DNA of 64,000 nt from Mesorhizobium muleiense (GTDB lineage: Bacteria > Pseudomonadota > Alphaproteobacteria > Rhizobiales > Rhizobiaceae), in the NCBI RefSeq assembly GCF_900099905.1, contig NZ_FNEE01000003.1, positions 310,001-374,000 of the forward strand, in the 5' to 3' direction. How positions within the stretch are numbered: position 1 is the first letter of the stretch; each line of letters starts with the position of its first letter. The position numbers and the translations under genes are program-made. Shown piece after piece: positions 1 to 9,027 of this stretch. Under the pieces are notes generated by a model. That model saw only the letters and a list, made by a program, of their open reading frames with translations. It was not told where the DNA came from and made no database searches.

Positions 1-706
1 GCAGATCGAGACGGCGGTTGCGGCGCTTGGCCAGACCGGCAACACGGCGCCGGTCGATCTCGGACCGCTCAATGAAAAGCTGGCCGGGCTCGACGCGGCG
101 GTGAAATCCGCCGGCGAGGCGGCGAAGGCACAGGACGGCCGGCTTGCGGCGCTGGAACAGTCGGTGTCTCAGCTTTCCGGCAAGGTCGAGGCACAGGCCG
201 GGCAGCCCAAGGTTGCGCTCGCCATCGCCGCATCGGCGCTGAAGGCAGCACTCGATCGTGGCGCGCCATTCGCCGCCGAACTCGAAACCTTTACGGCGAT
301 TTCGCCGGATGCTCCAGAGATCGCAGCCTTGCGTGCCTACGCCGAAAAGGGCGTTCCGACCCGGTCGGAGATCGCAACCGAAATGCCTGCCGCCGCCAAT
401 GCCATGGTCGCTGCCTCCGAGCCCGTCGACCAGAATGCCGGCTTCCTGCAAAACCTGCTGTCGAGCGCGCAATCGCTGGTCAAGGTCAGGCCGATTGGTG
501 CCGTCGAAGGCGCTGGCGCACCGGAAGCCGTCGCCCGCATGGAGGTAGCGGTCAATCAGGGCGATTACGCCAAGGCGCTCAGCGAATACGATACGCTGCC
601 CGAGGCGGTGAAGGCTGCCGGCGCCGAATTTGCCGGCAAACTGAAGGCGCGAATCGAGGTCGAGAAGCAGGTCGACGCGTTGATCGCCAGTGCGATGAAG
701 GCGTGA
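1..706 (+). CDS. Mitofilin-like (COG4223) membrane protein, C-terminal part
   Basis: The reading frame is open from the window edge (first full codon at position 2), so the N-terminus is missing; 234 residues are visible. The sequence is Ala-rich and helical, with an early coiled-coil-like stretch (EKLAGLDAAVKSAGEAAKAQ) and a C-terminal domain rich in short helices that ends with two Lys/Ala-rich helices. This matches the alphaproteobacterial COG4223/mitofilin-like protein usually found just upstream of hemY and downstream of hemC-hemD. The N-terminal membrane anchor expected for the family lies outside the window. The stop is 10 nt before the hemY start, which indicates one operon. The heme-locus assignment rests mainly on this neighbour. 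The biochemical role is unknown; a membrane-scaffold function is inferred from mitofilin. Confidence 0.8.
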   Translation, partial: QIETAVAALGQTGNTAPVDLGPLNEKLAGLDAAVKSAGEAAKAQDGRLAALEQSVSQLSGKVEAQAGQPKVALAIAASALKAALDRGAPFAAELETFTAISPDAPEIAALRAYAEKGVPTRSEIATEMPAAANAMVAASEPVDQNAGFLQNLLSSAQSLVKVRPIGAVEGAGAPEAVARMEVAVNQGDYAKALSEYDTLPEAVKAAGAEFAGKLKARIEVEKQVDALIASAMKA

Positions 707-716
707 GGGAAACCCG

Positions 717-2318
717 ATGATTCGCATTCTGCTTTTCCTCGTCGTGGTTTTCGCTCTCGGGCTGGGTTTCGCCTGGCTGGCCGACCGGCCGGGCGAGATG
801 GTCGTCACCTTCAGCGGCTACCAATACCAGGTCAGCCTGATGGTGGCGGCGGTGGCGGTCGTTGCCGTGGTTGCCGCGGTGATGATCGTCTGGTGGCTGC
901 TCAAGGCGCTGTGGAACAGCCCCTACACCATCTCGCGCTATTTCCGCGTGCGCCGTCGCGATCGTGGCTATCAGGCGCTGTCGACCGGCATGATTGCCGC
1001 CGGCGCCGGTGACGGGGCGCTCGCCCGCAAGAAGACCAAGGAAGCGGCAAAGCTGATCCGCTCCGACCAGGAGCCGCTGATCCAATTGCTGGAGGCGCAA
1101 GCCTCGCTGCTCGAAGGCGACCATGAGGGTGCCCGCGAAAAGTTCGAGACCATGCTCGACGATCCCGAAATGCGGCTGCTCGGCCTGCGCGGGCTTTATC
1201 TCGAGGCCGAACGCCTCGGCGACCGCAACGCGGCGCGGCACTACGCCGGCCGCGCTGCGGCGATGGCGCCGCAACTGGCCTGGGCCGCCGAATCTACGCT
1301 GGAAGACCTGACCGGGCGCGGCGACTGGGACGGCGCGCTGAAACTGGTCGAGGCGCAGAAATCGACGCGGCAGATCGAGCGCGATGCCGCCAACCGGCGT
1401 CGCGCCGTGCTGCTCACCGCCAAGGCGCAGGGGCTGATCGACAGCGATCCCAATGCCGCCAAAACCGCTGCTCTGGAGGCCAACCGGCTGCGGCCGGATT
1501 TCGCGCCGGCGGCGGTGAACGCAGCCAAACTGCTGTTCAGACAGAATGATGTGCGCAAGGGCGCGAAGATCCTCGAAACGGCGTGGAAAGCCGAGCCGCA
1601 TCCAGAGATCGCCGAGCTTTACACCCACGCCCGGCCAGGCGATGCCGTGCTCGACCGGCTGAACCGGGCGAAGAAGCTGCAGGAGATGAAGAAGAACCAC
1701 GCCGAATCGTCGCTGGCGGTGGCGCGCGCCGCGCTCGACGCGCAGGACTTTTCAACCGCCCGCAAAGAGGCCGAGGCGGCTATCCGCATGGATCGCCGCG
1801 AAGGCGCCTATCTGCTTCTGGCCGACATCGAGGAGGCCGAGACCGGCGATCAGGGCAAGGTGCGGCAGCTTTTGTCCAAGGCAGTGCGTGCACCGCGCGA
1901 TCCGGCCTGGGTCGCCGACGGCGTCGTTTCCGAACGCTGGGCGCCGATGTCGCCGATCACCGGCAAGCTCGACGCCTTCGAGTGGCGTGCGCCGATGGAG
2001 CGGCTCGGCCAGCTCATCGACAGTGACGAGGATGCGCCGGCCGCCGCGGTGCCGACAATTGCGGCGCCAACGAAGCCGGCAAAGGAAAATGTGATCGAGC
2101 TGAACCCCGCTGGTTCGGCCGAAAGGCCGACCACCGCGGCGGCATCGGAAACTGGCGGAGACGATGTTGCGCCGGTCACCGCCACGGCGTCTGCCGCAGT
2201 GCCGCCGGATGGCGACGCTGCCGAACCGGTGGAGGAAATGGCTCGGCTGCCCGACGATCCCGGCGTCGATCCGGACGACGAAGAGCAAAAATCACCACGC
2301 AGGTTTCGATTGTTTTGA
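717..2318 (+). CDS. hemY: HemY-like TPR membrane protein of the heme locus
   Basis: The 533-residue protein begins with a membrane segment at about residues 3-22 and a second at about 40-63, followed by WWLLKALWNSP and a basic loop, the typical start of the HemY N-terminal domain. About 350 residues of TPR-like helical repeats follow. The last 100 residues are Pro/Ala/Glu-rich and look disordered, a common rhizobial extension. This is the HemY of the hemCDXY type, not protoporphyrinogen oxidase; a role in late heme synthesis is suggested by co-localisation and is not biochemically settled. The ATG is 10 nt after the mitofilin-like stop, so translation is probably coupled. The final residues run into a short tandem repeat placed directly after the stop codon. 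Confidence 0.88.
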   Translation: MIRILLFLVVVFALGLGFAWLADRPGEMVVTFSGYQYQVSLMVAAVAVVAVVAAVMIVWWLLKALWNSPYTISRYFRVRRRDRGYQALSTGMIAAGAGDGALARKKTKEAAKLIRSDQEPLIQLLEAQASLLEGDHEGAREKFETMLDDPEMRLLGLRGLYLEAERLGDRNAARHYAGRAAAMAPQLAWAAESTLEDLTGRGDWDGALKLVEAQKSTRQIERDAANRRRAVLLTAKAQGLIDSDPNAAKTAALEANRLRPDFAPAAVNAAKLLFRQNDVRKGAKILETAWKAEPHPEIAELYTHARPGDAVLDRLNRAKKLQEMKKNHAESSLAVARAALDAQDFSTARKEAEAAIRMDRREGAYLLLADIEEAETGDQGKVRQLLSKAVRAPRDPAWVADGVVSERWAPMSPITGKLDAFEWRAPMERLGQLIDSDEDAPAAAVPTIAAPTKPAKENVIELNPAGSAERPTTAAASETGGDDVAPVTATASAAVPPDGDAAEPVEEMARLPDDPGVDPDDEEQKSPRRFRLF

Positions 2319-2355
2319 TTTGGCTGAGCTTGAAAAGTTTGGCTGAGCTTGAAAG
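2319..2355 (+). repeat. Two-copy 19-bp tandem repeat after hemY
   Basis: The unit tttggctgagcttgaaaag occurs at 2319-2337 and again, lacking one A, at 2338-2355, beginning on the base after the hemY stop codon. It lies between hemY and the TerB-like gene. It shows no strong hairpin. It looks like a recent slippage or duplication event. Confidence 0.85.
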
Positions 2356-2382
2356 TTTTGGCGGATGGGAAGTAGGAATCAC

Positions 2383-2862
2383 ATGTTCGAACGCGTTCTG
2401 TCGTTTCTGAAGGACCTGCCGGGAGACGGCCGCGCCCGCAACAACGCCGATGATCCGCGCGTTGCCGCATCCGCCCTTCTCTACCATGTGATGAGTGCCG
2501 ACGGCGTGCGTCAGGATGCCGAATGGGAGCGGTTCAAGGCGGTGCTGGCGGAAAGCTATTCGATCAGCGGCGACGAGCTCGACGCGCTTGCCGCTGCCGG
2601 CGAGCGGGCCGACAATGAGGCGATCGACCTTTACGCCTTCACCAGCGTTTTGAAGCGTCAGCTCGATCCGGACGCGCGAAAAGCCTTCATCGGCCTGATG
2701 TGGGAAATCGTCTATGCCGATGGCGAATTGCACGAGCTCGAGGACAATATCGTCTGGCGCGTCGCCGAGCTGATGGATGTCGAACGCCACGACCGCGTCG
2801 AGGCACGCCGCAAGGCGGCCGCCGAAGTGCCGGGCGCGGCTGGAACATCGAGCGACGAATAG
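2383..2862 (+). CDS. TerB-family (tellurite-resistance-like) protein
   Basis: The start chosen is the ATG at 2383 (MFERVLSFLKDLPG), which has an AGTAGGA ribosome-binding sequence upstream; an in-frame ATG 18 nt earlier adds six residues that do not fit the family. The resulting 159-residue protein is all-helical with the TerB/DjlA-like pattern (AASALLYHVMSADGVRQDAE near residue 25 and FIGLMWEIVYADGELHELED near residue 105). These two acidic D-x-x-x-x-x-E turns resemble the metal-binding loops of TerB. Such single-domain proteins are common beside hemY in rhizobia. A role in metal stress or membrane homeostasis is inferred from the family name only. The stop is 12 nt before the amidotransferase start. 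Confidence 0.8.
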   Translation: MFERVLSFLKDLPGDGRARNNADDPRVAASALLYHVMSADGVRQDAEWERFKAVLAESYSISGDELDALAAAGERADNEAIDLYAFTSVLKRQLDPDARKAFIGLMWEIVYADGELHELEDNIVWRVAELMDVERHDRVEARRKAAAEVPGAAGTSSDE

Positions 2863-2874
2863 ACGGGATTCCCC

Positions 2875-3591
2875 ATGCCATCCACGCCGAGGCCGAGACC
2901 AAAAATCCTGATCGTGCTGCATCAGGAGAGTTCGAGCCCCGGGCGCGTCGGCCACATGCTTATCGAAGAAGGCTTCGACCTCGATCTCCGCTGCCCGCCG
3001 CTCGGCGACGCCTTGCCGGAAACACTGGACGGTCATGCCGGAACCGTGGTGTTCGGCGGACCGATGAGCGCCAATGACGAGGACGACTTCGTCCGCCGTG
3101 AGACCGACTGGCTGAAAATTCCGCTCAGGGAGAACCGGCCGTTGCTCGGCATCTGCCTCGGCGCGCAGATGCTGGTCAACCATCTTGGCGGCAAGGTCGA
3201 GGGTCATGGCGAGGGGCTGGTCGAGATCGGCTGGTATCCGCTGACAGCGACCGAGGACGGCAAGAAGCTGATGCGCTGGCCTGAGATGGTCTATCAGTTT
3301 CACCGCGAGGGCTTTTCGCTGCCCAAGGACGCGACGCTGCTGGCGACGGCCGAAACCTATCCAAACCAGGCCTTTCGTTATGGCGACAATGCCTGGGGCA
3401 TCCAGTTCCATGGCGAATTGACAAGGGCGATGATGCAGCGCTGGGTCGTTCGCGGCGCGCATCGCTTCGAGTTGCCCGGCGCGCAGCCCGGTCGCGATCA
3501 TCTCGGCGGCCGGCTGATCTGGGACATGCATCTCAAGCGCTGGCTCGGCGAATTCCTGCAGACGATCTTCGGCAAGCCGGCGCTGTCCTGA
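2875..3591 (+). CDS. Class I glutamine amidotransferase (GMP synthase-like)
   Basis: This 238-residue protein has the full class I glutamine amidotransferase core. The nucleophile elbow is GICLGAQM with the catalytic Cys at about residue 99, the preceding oxyanion strand is TVVFGGPMSAND, and the catalytic His and Glu are in IQFHGEL near residue 183. Stand-alone proteins of this type act as peptidase C26-like or GMP synthase-like amidohydrolases; the ammonia acceptor or true substrate cannot be read from sequence. It follows the TerB-like gene by 12 nt and probably shares its transcript. It is not an obvious PuuD, which has a different C-terminal region and would be expected in the amine cluster much further downstream. 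Its 3' end converges with the MFS gene. Confidence 0.85.
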   Translation: MPSTPRPRPKILIVLHQESSSPGRVGHMLIEEGFDLDLRCPPLGDALPETLDGHAGTVVFGGPMSANDEDDFVRRETDWLKIPLRENRPLLGICLGAQMLVNHLGGKVEGHGEGLVEIGWYPLTATEDGKKLMRWPEMVYQFHREGFSLPKDATLLATAETYPNQAFRYGDNAWGIQFHGELTRAMMQRWVVRGAHRFELPGAQPGRDHLGGRLIWDMHLKRWLGEFLQTIFGKPALS

Positions 3592-3628
3592 TCTGATCTA
3601 GTTTTGCCCGGATCAGTGCGCCCTGGGA

Positions 3629-4870
3629 TCAGTTTCGCCCGTTGAGGTGGCGCACCTTGCGCAGCTGCGGGAACAGCACCGCCCACAGCCCGGCGACAAC
3701 GACTGCGCCGACGCCGCCGATCACCACCGCGGGCACGGTGCCGATCAATGCCGCCATGGTGCCGGCGCGGAATTCGCCGAGCTCGTTGGAGGCGCCGACG
3801 AAAACCTGATTGACGGCGTTGACGCGGCCGCGAACCTTGTCCGGCGTCCACAGCTGGATCAGCGTCTCTCTGATGTAGACGCTGAACATGTCGGCGGCGC
3901 CGAGCAAGGCGAGCGCTGCGATCGACAGCCAGGTGATGGTGGAAAGGCCGAACAGCACCGTGAAGGCGCCGAACAGCGCGACGAAGCCGAGCATGACCAC
4001 GCCGGCATGGTTGCGGATCGGATGTCCGGCCAGCCAGATGGCAACGCAGATGGCGCCGATGCCCGGCGCCGAACGCAACAGTCCCAGGCCCCAAGGGCCG
4101 AGTTCGAGGATGTCGCGCGCATAGACCGGCAGCAGCGCCGTGGCGCCGGACAAAAGCACGGCGAACAAATCGAGCGAAATGGCGCCGAGCACGATCTTCT
4201 CGCTCCAGATATAGCCGAAGCCGGCAAACAGGGTCTGCATCGTCGGCCTGTCGGTCTCGCTGCGCTGGGCAGGCTTTGGGATGGTGAAGACCAGCACCGC
4301 GGCGACAAACATCAGAACGGCAGCGGTGCCGTATGCCGCTTGCGCCGAGAGCCCGTAGAGCAGGCCGCCGGCGACCGGTCCGACGATGGTCGCCGTCTGC
4401 CAGGCGGACGAATTCCAGGCGATCGCGTTGCCGAAATCCTCCGGCGGCACGAGGTTGGCGAACAGCGACGCCGCGGCCGGTCCGAAGAAGGCGCGCGCGA
4501 TGCCGAACATGGCGAGCACGCCGAAGATCAATCCCGGTCCGCTAAGACCGCGCAGCGTCAGCAGCAGCAGGGCCAGCGCGCAGATCGCCTCCAGCAGCAC
4601 CATCAGCGCCATGATCAGGCGGCGGCCGAAACGGTCAGCGACCACCCCGGTGATCAGCACCAGCAGCAGCGAAGGCAGGAACTGGACAATGCCGACAAGG
4701 CCGAGATCGAACGGATCGCGGGTCAGGTCGTAGACCTGCCAGCCGACGGCGACGGACACGATCTGGGTGGCGAATGTGGCGAGGAAGCGTGCCGCCCAAT
4801 AGCTCAGGAAGGGTTTGTGCCGGAAGGCGGCATAGCGCCGGTCGGGCGGTGCGTGAGGTTCGGGTGTCAT
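3629..4870 (-). CDS. MFS transporter (EntS-like exporter)
   Basis: The 413-residue protein is a major facilitator with about twelve hydrophobic segments. The loop between the second and third segments carries VVADRFGRRLIMAL, matching the family's conserved D-R-x-G-R-R element. The N-terminal region (FLSYWAARFLATFATQIVSV) resembles the enterobactin-exporter-like MFS group. The start ATG at 4868-4870 leaves only a short cytoplasmic tail before the first segment. The gene stands alone: it converges with the amidotransferase gene over 37 nt and is divided from mucR by a repeat-bearing spacer. Substrate is unknown. The siderophore-exporter resemblance is generic, and no siderophore synthesis gene is adjacent. 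Confidence 0.85.
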   Translation of the reverse strand: MTPEPHAPPDRRYAAFRHKPFLSYWAARFLATFATQIVSVAVGWQVYDLTRDPFDLGLVGIVQFLPSLLLVLITGVVADRFGRRLIMALMVLLEAICALALLLLTLRGLSGPGLIFGVLAMFGIARAFFGPAAASLFANLVPPEDFGNAIAWNSSAWQTATIVGPVAGGLLYGLSAQAAYGTAAVLMFVAAVLVFTIPKPAQRSETDRPTMQTLFAGFGYIWSEKIVLGAISLDLFAVLLSGATALLPVYARDILELGPWGLGLLRSAPGIGAICVAIWLAGHPIRNHAGVVMLGFVALFGAFTVLFGLSTITWLSIAALALLGAADMFSVYIRETLIQLWTPDKVRGRVNAVNQVFVGASNELGEFRAGTMAALIGTVPAVVIGGVGAVVVAGLWAVLFPQLRKVRHLNGRN

Positions 4871-5167
4871 GAATCAGGCCCCGTGGCAAGGAAGTCGGCC
4901 GGCGGGGCACTTCCACGAGGGCGCTGGTCCGACCACAGCGCTTTTAACGCAGTTCGGTGCGAGGCGCGCGCAAAAATCGGCTCTGGATCAAGGATTTCCG
5001 GCTACCATGCTAATTGCACAGCGAGGCGGAGGTGGAAGGGTTATTAGGCGCGCAGGTCGAGTTCTCCCCGCGCCCCTGTCCTGCCGGACATCTCCCCCTC
5101 AAGGGGGGAGATTGGACGTCGCGGCGGCTTTCGCCAATCTCGAGCGTCAAAGGCGGCTTCGAGCGCG
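4871..5167. repeat. Intergenic spacer with RIME-like palindrome
   Basis: This spacer upstream of the MFS gene and downstream of mucR holds no convincing gene. A GC-rich palindrome at 5090-5112 (ATCTCCCCC, loop TCAA, GGGGGGAGAT) is flanked by the phrase tcctgccggacatc, which recurs near 18490 and, in altered form, near 22970. It belongs to the dispersed RIME-type repeats of this genome. It may also act as a transcript end for mucR. Confidence 0.75.
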
Positions 5168-5629
5168 TCAGACCGTGGCCTTCGGCTTCCTGGTCTTCTT
5201 GACCGGCGCCGGCGGGGCGGCCTTGCGGCCAAGGCCGATCGCCTTCGCCAACTGCGAGCGCGAGGCCGCATAGGTCGGGGCGACCATCGGATAGTCAGCC
5301 GGCAAGCCCCATTTGGCGCGGTAGGCATCCGGCGTCAGTCCGAAATGAACACCGATATGGCGTTTCAGGGATTTGAACTTCTTGCCGTCTTCGAGGCAGA
5401 TGATGTAATCCGGCGTCACCGATTTCTTGGGATTGACCGCCGGGATCAGCGGTGCTGCGACCGGAACGGCGGGCTGGCCGAGCCCACCTATCGACGCGCT
5501 GACGCTGGCGATGAGATCGCCGAGGCCGGAAGCGGGCAAGCGGTTCTTCTCGACGTAAGCGGACACGATGTGAGCGGTCAGCTCGAGAAGGTCGATGTCC
5601 TTGCGGGCTTTGTTGCTGTCGTCGGTCAA
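5168..5629 (-). CDS. mucR: MucR/Ros-family transcriptional regulator
   Basis: The 153-residue protein has the MucR/Ros layout: a helical N-terminal oligomerisation region (LLELTAHIVSAYVEKNRL), a Pro/Ala/Val linker, and a C-terminal DNA-binding domain with FKSLKRHIGVHFGLTPDAYR followed by LPADYPMVAPTYAASRSQLA. Proteins of this group are H-NS-like global repressors of exopolysaccharide, motility and symbiosis genes. The start is a TTG at 5627-5629, supported by a GGAG eight bases upstream. The zinc site is altered: where Ros has Cys-x-x-Cys this protein reads CLEDG, so the second cysteine is Asp while both His remain. Zinc may thus be bound by Cys-Asp-His-His or be absent, as reported for some Mesorhizobium Ros homologues. 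Confidence 0.92.
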   Translation of the reverse strand: MTDDSNKARKDIDLLELTAHIVSAYVEKNRLPASGLGDLIASVSASIGGLGQPAVPVAAPLIPAVNPKKSVTPDYIICLEDGKKFKSLKRHIGVHFGLTPDAYRAKWGLPADYPMVAPTYAASRSQLAKAIGLGRKAAPPAPVKKTRKPKATV

Positions 5630-5776
5630 TCTATTTTCTCCGTTAGTGGGGTCGCAGAATTCCTAGTCGGCAAATCTGCATAACGCAATGACGCCGCACC
5701 ACGCTACACATTATTTTGAATAACAATACTAACGGCCGGGCCAGATCAACAGGTTTGGCCTCGAACCGCTATAATA

Positions 5777-6481
5777 TCAGACAATCAGGGATTTGTCGCG
5801 CCACAGTCGAAATCCTCCTTCGAAGGCGCGTGTGTTGTCGCCACGCTCGCAACCGGCAGGCAATTCGTCGAGTTTGTCGACATTGCCGCCGCCGATGATC
5901 ACATAGTCAGGCTGAAGGGCGCCGCGCAGCCGCTCGACGACGTCGAAAACGTGTTTGCGCCATTTCTTCTTGCCGCGCTTTTCAAGGCCGCGTTCGCCGA
6001 CATAGTCCTCGAAGCTGCTGCCCTTCTTGTAGGGAAGATGCGCGAGTTCCATCGGTTGGGCGACGTTGTCGAGGATCATCGCAGCACCGAGTCCGGTTCC
6101 GAGACCCAGGAACAGCATGCGCCCGCCTTCATAGCTGCCGACGGCCTGCATCAGCGCGTCGTTGACCAGCTTCACCGGCTTGCCGAACTGCGTTGCGAAG
6201 TCAAATCCGACCCAACCCTTGCCGAGATTGGCGGGGTCGGCCAGTGGCCTGTTGTGGTGCACCGGGCCGGGATAACCGATCGAGACGACATCGTAGGGCA
6301 AGCCATCGGCGAGCGTCTGCACGACGGCGATCATTTGCTGCGGCGTCAGGCCGGGCCCGGAATCGGCTCTGCGCTCCTCGCCGCCGGCGCTGGTGAGGAT
6401 CTTGACATGGGAGCCGCCGATATCGATCGCAAGCACGATCTTTTCGCTGTCCGGTGCTTGCTTTTTCGCCGCCTTGGCCAT
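5777..6481 (-). CDS. ppgK: Polyphosphate glucokinase (ROK family)
   Basis: The ATG at 6481 is preceded by CTCGGAGGCG, a strong ribosome-binding site, and gives 234 residues; the longer frame into zwf is an artefact. The phosphate-binding motif DIGGSHVKILTSAG lies near residue 20, GYPGPV near residue 70, the NDA catalytic-Asp element near 110, and GGRMLFLGLGTGLGAAMIL near 125. This order matches polyphosphate- or ATP-dependent glucokinases of the ROK/PPGK group, which phosphorylate glucose to glucose 6-phosphate. The gene starts 16 nt after the zwf stop and is last in a gnd-zwf-ppgK transcript, so its product directly feeds Zwf. Phosphoryl donor preference cannot be decided from sequence. Confidence 0.85.
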   Translation of the reverse strand: MAKAAKKQAPDSEKIVLAIDIGGSHVKILTSAGGEERRADSGPGLTPQQMIAVVQTLADGLPYDVVSIGYPGPVHHNRPLADPANLGKGWVGFDFATQFGKPVKLVNDALMQAVGSYEGGRMLFLGLGTGLGAAMILDNVAQPMELAHLPYKKGSSFEDYVGERGLEKRGKKKWRKHVFDVVERLRGALQPDYVIIGGGNVDKLDELPAGCERGDNTRAFEGGFRLWRDKSLIV

Positions 6482-6497
6482 TGCGTCGCCTCCGAGT

Positions 6498-7874
6498 TCA
6501 TTTCGCCGGGTTGATCCAGCCGTCCGGCGGTCCGAACCCGGCCATCGCCTCGGCGGGACCCCATGTTCCCGGCTCATAGAGGTGTGGCGGCGTGGTATCG
6601 CCGAGCACCGGGCCGACGATCCGCCAGGCAAGCTCGCTGGCATCCTGGCGAGTGAACAACTGGCCGTTGCCGTTCATGGCGTCGCCGATCAGCCGCTCAT
6701 AGGGCGGCATGTCGCCCTTGCTGTCGTCGAGCGCGGTGAGTTCGACCTGCTCGCCGATCATGTCGTCACCAGCGGCCTTGCGCTGGGCGCCGATCGAGAT
6801 CGCCACCTGCGGGTCGATGCGGAAACGGACGTGATTCGCATCTCCGGGTTTGATCGGGTCGAAGACGTCTAGCGGCGGCCGCTTCAAACGCACGATGACC
6901 TCGGTGGCGTGCACCGGCATGCATTTGCCGGCGCGGATGAAGAAGGGCACGTCGCGCCAGCGCCAGGTGTCGACGAAGAAACGCACCGCCGCGAATGTCT
7001 CGACCGGCGAATTCGGCGCGACGCCCGGCTCGCTGAGATAGCCTTTGAACTGGCCGCGCACGACATCGTCACTGCTCAGCGTCCGGATCGCCCGCAGCAC
7101 CTGCACCTTCTCGTCGATCAGATCGTCGGCCGAGCGGCCAACGGGCGGCTCCATGGCCAGCAGCAGCAGGATGTTGAGCAGATGGTTCTCGATGACGTCG
7201 CGGATGCAGCCGACCTCGTCGTAGAAGCGGCCGCGGCCTTCGACGCCGAAATCCTCGGCCATGGTGATCTGCACGCTCTCGACGAAATTGCGGTTCCAGA
7301 TCGGCTCGAGAAAGGAATTGGCGAAGCGGAAATAGAGCAGATTCTGGATCGCCTCCTTGCCGAGATAATGGTCGATGCGAAAGATCGACTGCTCGTCGAA
7401 CACCAGGTGAAGGACCCGGTTCAGCCAGCGCGCCGATTGCAGATCGTGACCGAACGGCTTTTCCACCATCAGGCGCGCGCCCTGGGCTGCGCCCGACTGT
7501 TCCAGGCCCTGGATGACCGTCTCGAACATGGTCGGCGGCACCGCCAGATAGTGCAGCGGGTGCTGCGCGGTCCCGAGCGCGCTTTTCAGCTTCTCGAATG
7601 TCGCGGCGCTGCGGTAGTCGCCGCTGACATAGCGAAGCAGCGAGGCAAGTTTCGCGAATATCTTCTCGTCGACCTTGCCGATGGCCTTGACGATGCCGTC
7701 GTGGGCCCGCGCCTGCAACTGCTTCAGGTCCCAGGCGTCGAAAGCGACGCCGATCACCGGTTCGGTGAGCGTTCCCTTAGCGACCATGGCGTAAAGTGCC
7801 GGGAAGATTTTTTTGTGGGCGAGGTCGCCGGTCGCCCCGAAAAGCACCAGCGTGTCGGACCGTTCCTGGTTCAT
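6498..7874 (-). CDS. zwf: Glucose-6-phosphate 1-dehydrogenase
   Basis: The ATG at 7874 gives 458 residues beginning [20 protein letters not shown], with the NADP-binding motif GATGDLA at its usual N-terminal place; an upstream in-frame ATG would add 20 residues inside the gnd intergenic region and is not favoured. The substrate-binding sequence [15 protein letters not shown] is complete near residue 180 and contains the catalytic His. The enzyme oxidises glucose 6-phosphate to 6-phosphogluconolactone in the oxidative pentose phosphate and Entner-Doudoroff routes. Slightly below the usual 480-490 residues, but no conserved block is missing. It follows gnd by 16 nt and precedes ppgK by 16 nt. 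No phosphogluconolactonase gene is present in the window. Confidence 0.95.
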   Translation of the reverse strand: MNQERSDTLVLFGATGDLAHKKIFPALYAMVAKGTLTEPVIGVAFDAWDLKQLQARAHDGIVKAIGKVDEKIFAKLASLLRYVSGDYRSAATFEKLKSALGTAQHPLHYLAVPPTMFETVIQGLEQSGAAQGARLMVEKPFGHDLQSARWLNRVLHLVFDEQSIFRIDHYLGKEAIQNLLYFRFANSFLEPIWNRNFVESVQITMAEDFGVEGRGRFYDEVGCIRDVIENHLLNILLLLAMEPPVGRSADDLIDEKVQVLRAIRTLSSDDVVRGQFKGYLSEPGVAPNSPVETFAAVRFFVDTWRWRDVPFFIRAGKCMPVHATEVIVRLKRPPLDVFDPIKPGDANHVRFRIDPQVAISIGAQRKAAGDDMIGEQVELTALDDSKGDMPPYERLIGDAMNGNGQLFTRQDASELAWRIVGPVLGDTTPPHLYEPGTWGPAEAMAGFGPPDGWINPAK

Positions 7875-7890
7875 GAGCGTGTCTTTCCCG

Positions 7891-8907
7891 TCACGAGCCG
7901 GTCTTCGGCTTTTCGACATGGCCGCCAAAGGCATAGCGCATGGCGGACAGCAGCTTGTCGGCGAATTCGGATTCGCCTTGCGAGGCGAACCGGTCGAACA
8001 GGGCCGAGGACAGAACCGGCGCCGGCACGCCGGTGTCGATCGCCGCCTTCAGCGTCCAGCGGCCTTCGCCGGAATCCGAAACCCGTCCGCCGAACTGCGT
8101 CAGCCCCGAATCGGCCTTCAATACGCCCGCCGTGAGGTCGAGCAGCCAGGACCCGATGACGCTGCCATGCCGCCAGACCTCGGCAACCTGGGCGATATCG
8201 ATGTCGAACTGGTAATATTGCGGGTTTTCCAATGGGCTGGTTTCGGCGTCGGCGGTCCGCTGTCTCTTGCCGGCATTCGCCGACTTCAGGATGTTCATGC
8301 CTTCGGCATAGGCGGCCATGACGCCGTACTCGATGCCGTTGTGGACCATCTTGACGAAATGGCCGGCGCCGCTCGGTCCGCAGTGGAGATAGCCGAACGG
8401 TGCGGTTCCGGCATCCTTGCCAGGGGCAGGCATCCCGGCATCGGCGCCCGGCGCCAGGGTGGCGAAGACCGGGTCGAGATGCTGGACCGCGCTGTCGGGG
8501 CCGCCGATCATCAGGCAATAGCCGCGCTCAAGACCCCAGACGCCGCCGCTGGTGCCGACATCGACATAGTTCAAGCCTTTCGATGCCAGGCGCGCGGCAT
8601 GGTCGACAGCCTCGTGATAATAGGAATTGCCGCCGTCGACGATGATGTCGCCCGGCTCCATCAGGTCGGCCACCTGGTCGACGACCCGGCTGGTGATCGC
8701 CGCCGGCAGCATCAGCCAGGCGCTGCGCGGCTTGGTCAGCTTGCCGACGAACTCCTCCATCGAAGCGGCTCCGATCGCGCCAGCCGTCACAAGGGCTTCA
8801 ACGCTGGCCGGGTTGATGTCGTAGACCACGCATTCGTGGCCATCGCGCAGCAGGCGCCGCACCATGTTGGCGCCCATCCTGCCCAGTCCCATCATTCCGA
8901 TCTGCAT
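7891..8907 (-). CDS. gnd: 6-phosphogluconate dehydrogenase, decarboxylating (short type)
   Basis: The 338-residue protein opens with [20 protein letters not shown], the NAD-binding Rossmann start of this family, and carries the substrate motif DGGNSYYHE near residue 100 and the catalytic Lys region [18 protein letters not shown] near residue 180. The length fits the short, usually NAD-preferring YqeC/GndA-type enzymes rather than the 470-residue classical Gnd. It converts 6-phosphogluconate to ribulose 5-phosphate and CO2. It is the first gene of the gnd-zwf-ppgK transcript. Upstream, a palindromic repeat divides it from the glucoamylase gene, so it is unclear whether that gene is co-transcribed. 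Cofactor preference is a family inference. Confidence 0.93.
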   Translation of the reverse strand: MQIGMMGLGRMGANMVRRLLRDGHECVVYDINPASVEALVTAGAIGAASMEEFVGKLTKPRSAWLMLPAAITSRVVDQVADLMEPGDIIVDGGNSYYHEAVDHAARLASKGLNYVDVGTSGGVWGLERGYCLMIGGPDSAVQHLDPVFATLAPGADAGMPAPGKDAGTAPFGYLHCGPSGAGHFVKMVHNGIEYGVMAAYAEGMNILKSANAGKRQRTADAETSPLENPQYYQFDIDIAQVAEVWRHGSVIGSWLLDLTAGVLKADSGLTQFGGRVSDSGEGRWTLKAAIDTGVPAPVLSSALFDRFASQGESEFADKLLSAMRYAFGGHVEKPKTGS

Positions 8908-8958
8908 GTTTTTCGTCCTGCTTCTTGAGGGATAGAAGATCTACTGGCTCTATCGTTG

Positions 8959-9027
8959 GAGCATGATCTTTCCGAAAACCGGTTTCCACTTTTCGCTAAC
9001 GCGGACCTTCGGTTCGGGATCATGCTC
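8959..9027. repeat. Dispersed palindromic element between GH15 and gnd
   Basis: The ends gagcatgatc (8959-8968) and gatcatgctc (9018-9027) are perfect inverted copies, and the interior has a ccgaaaaccggtttcc dyad. I recognise this as a short intergenic palindrome common in Mesorhizobium genomes. It overlaps the last base of the glucoamylase stop codon and could form a hairpin in the transcript. Confidence 0.75.

Noticed and set aside
579..1700. Long minus-strand frame opposite hemY
   Set aside because: It is a GC-rich shadow of hemY with Arg/Gln/His-rich composition and no domain.
3647..5047. 466-codon plus-strand frame opposite the MFS gene
   Set aside because: The product is low-complexity (Gln/Asp/Arg-rich) and mirrors the MFS codons; the membrane protein on the other strand is clearly real.
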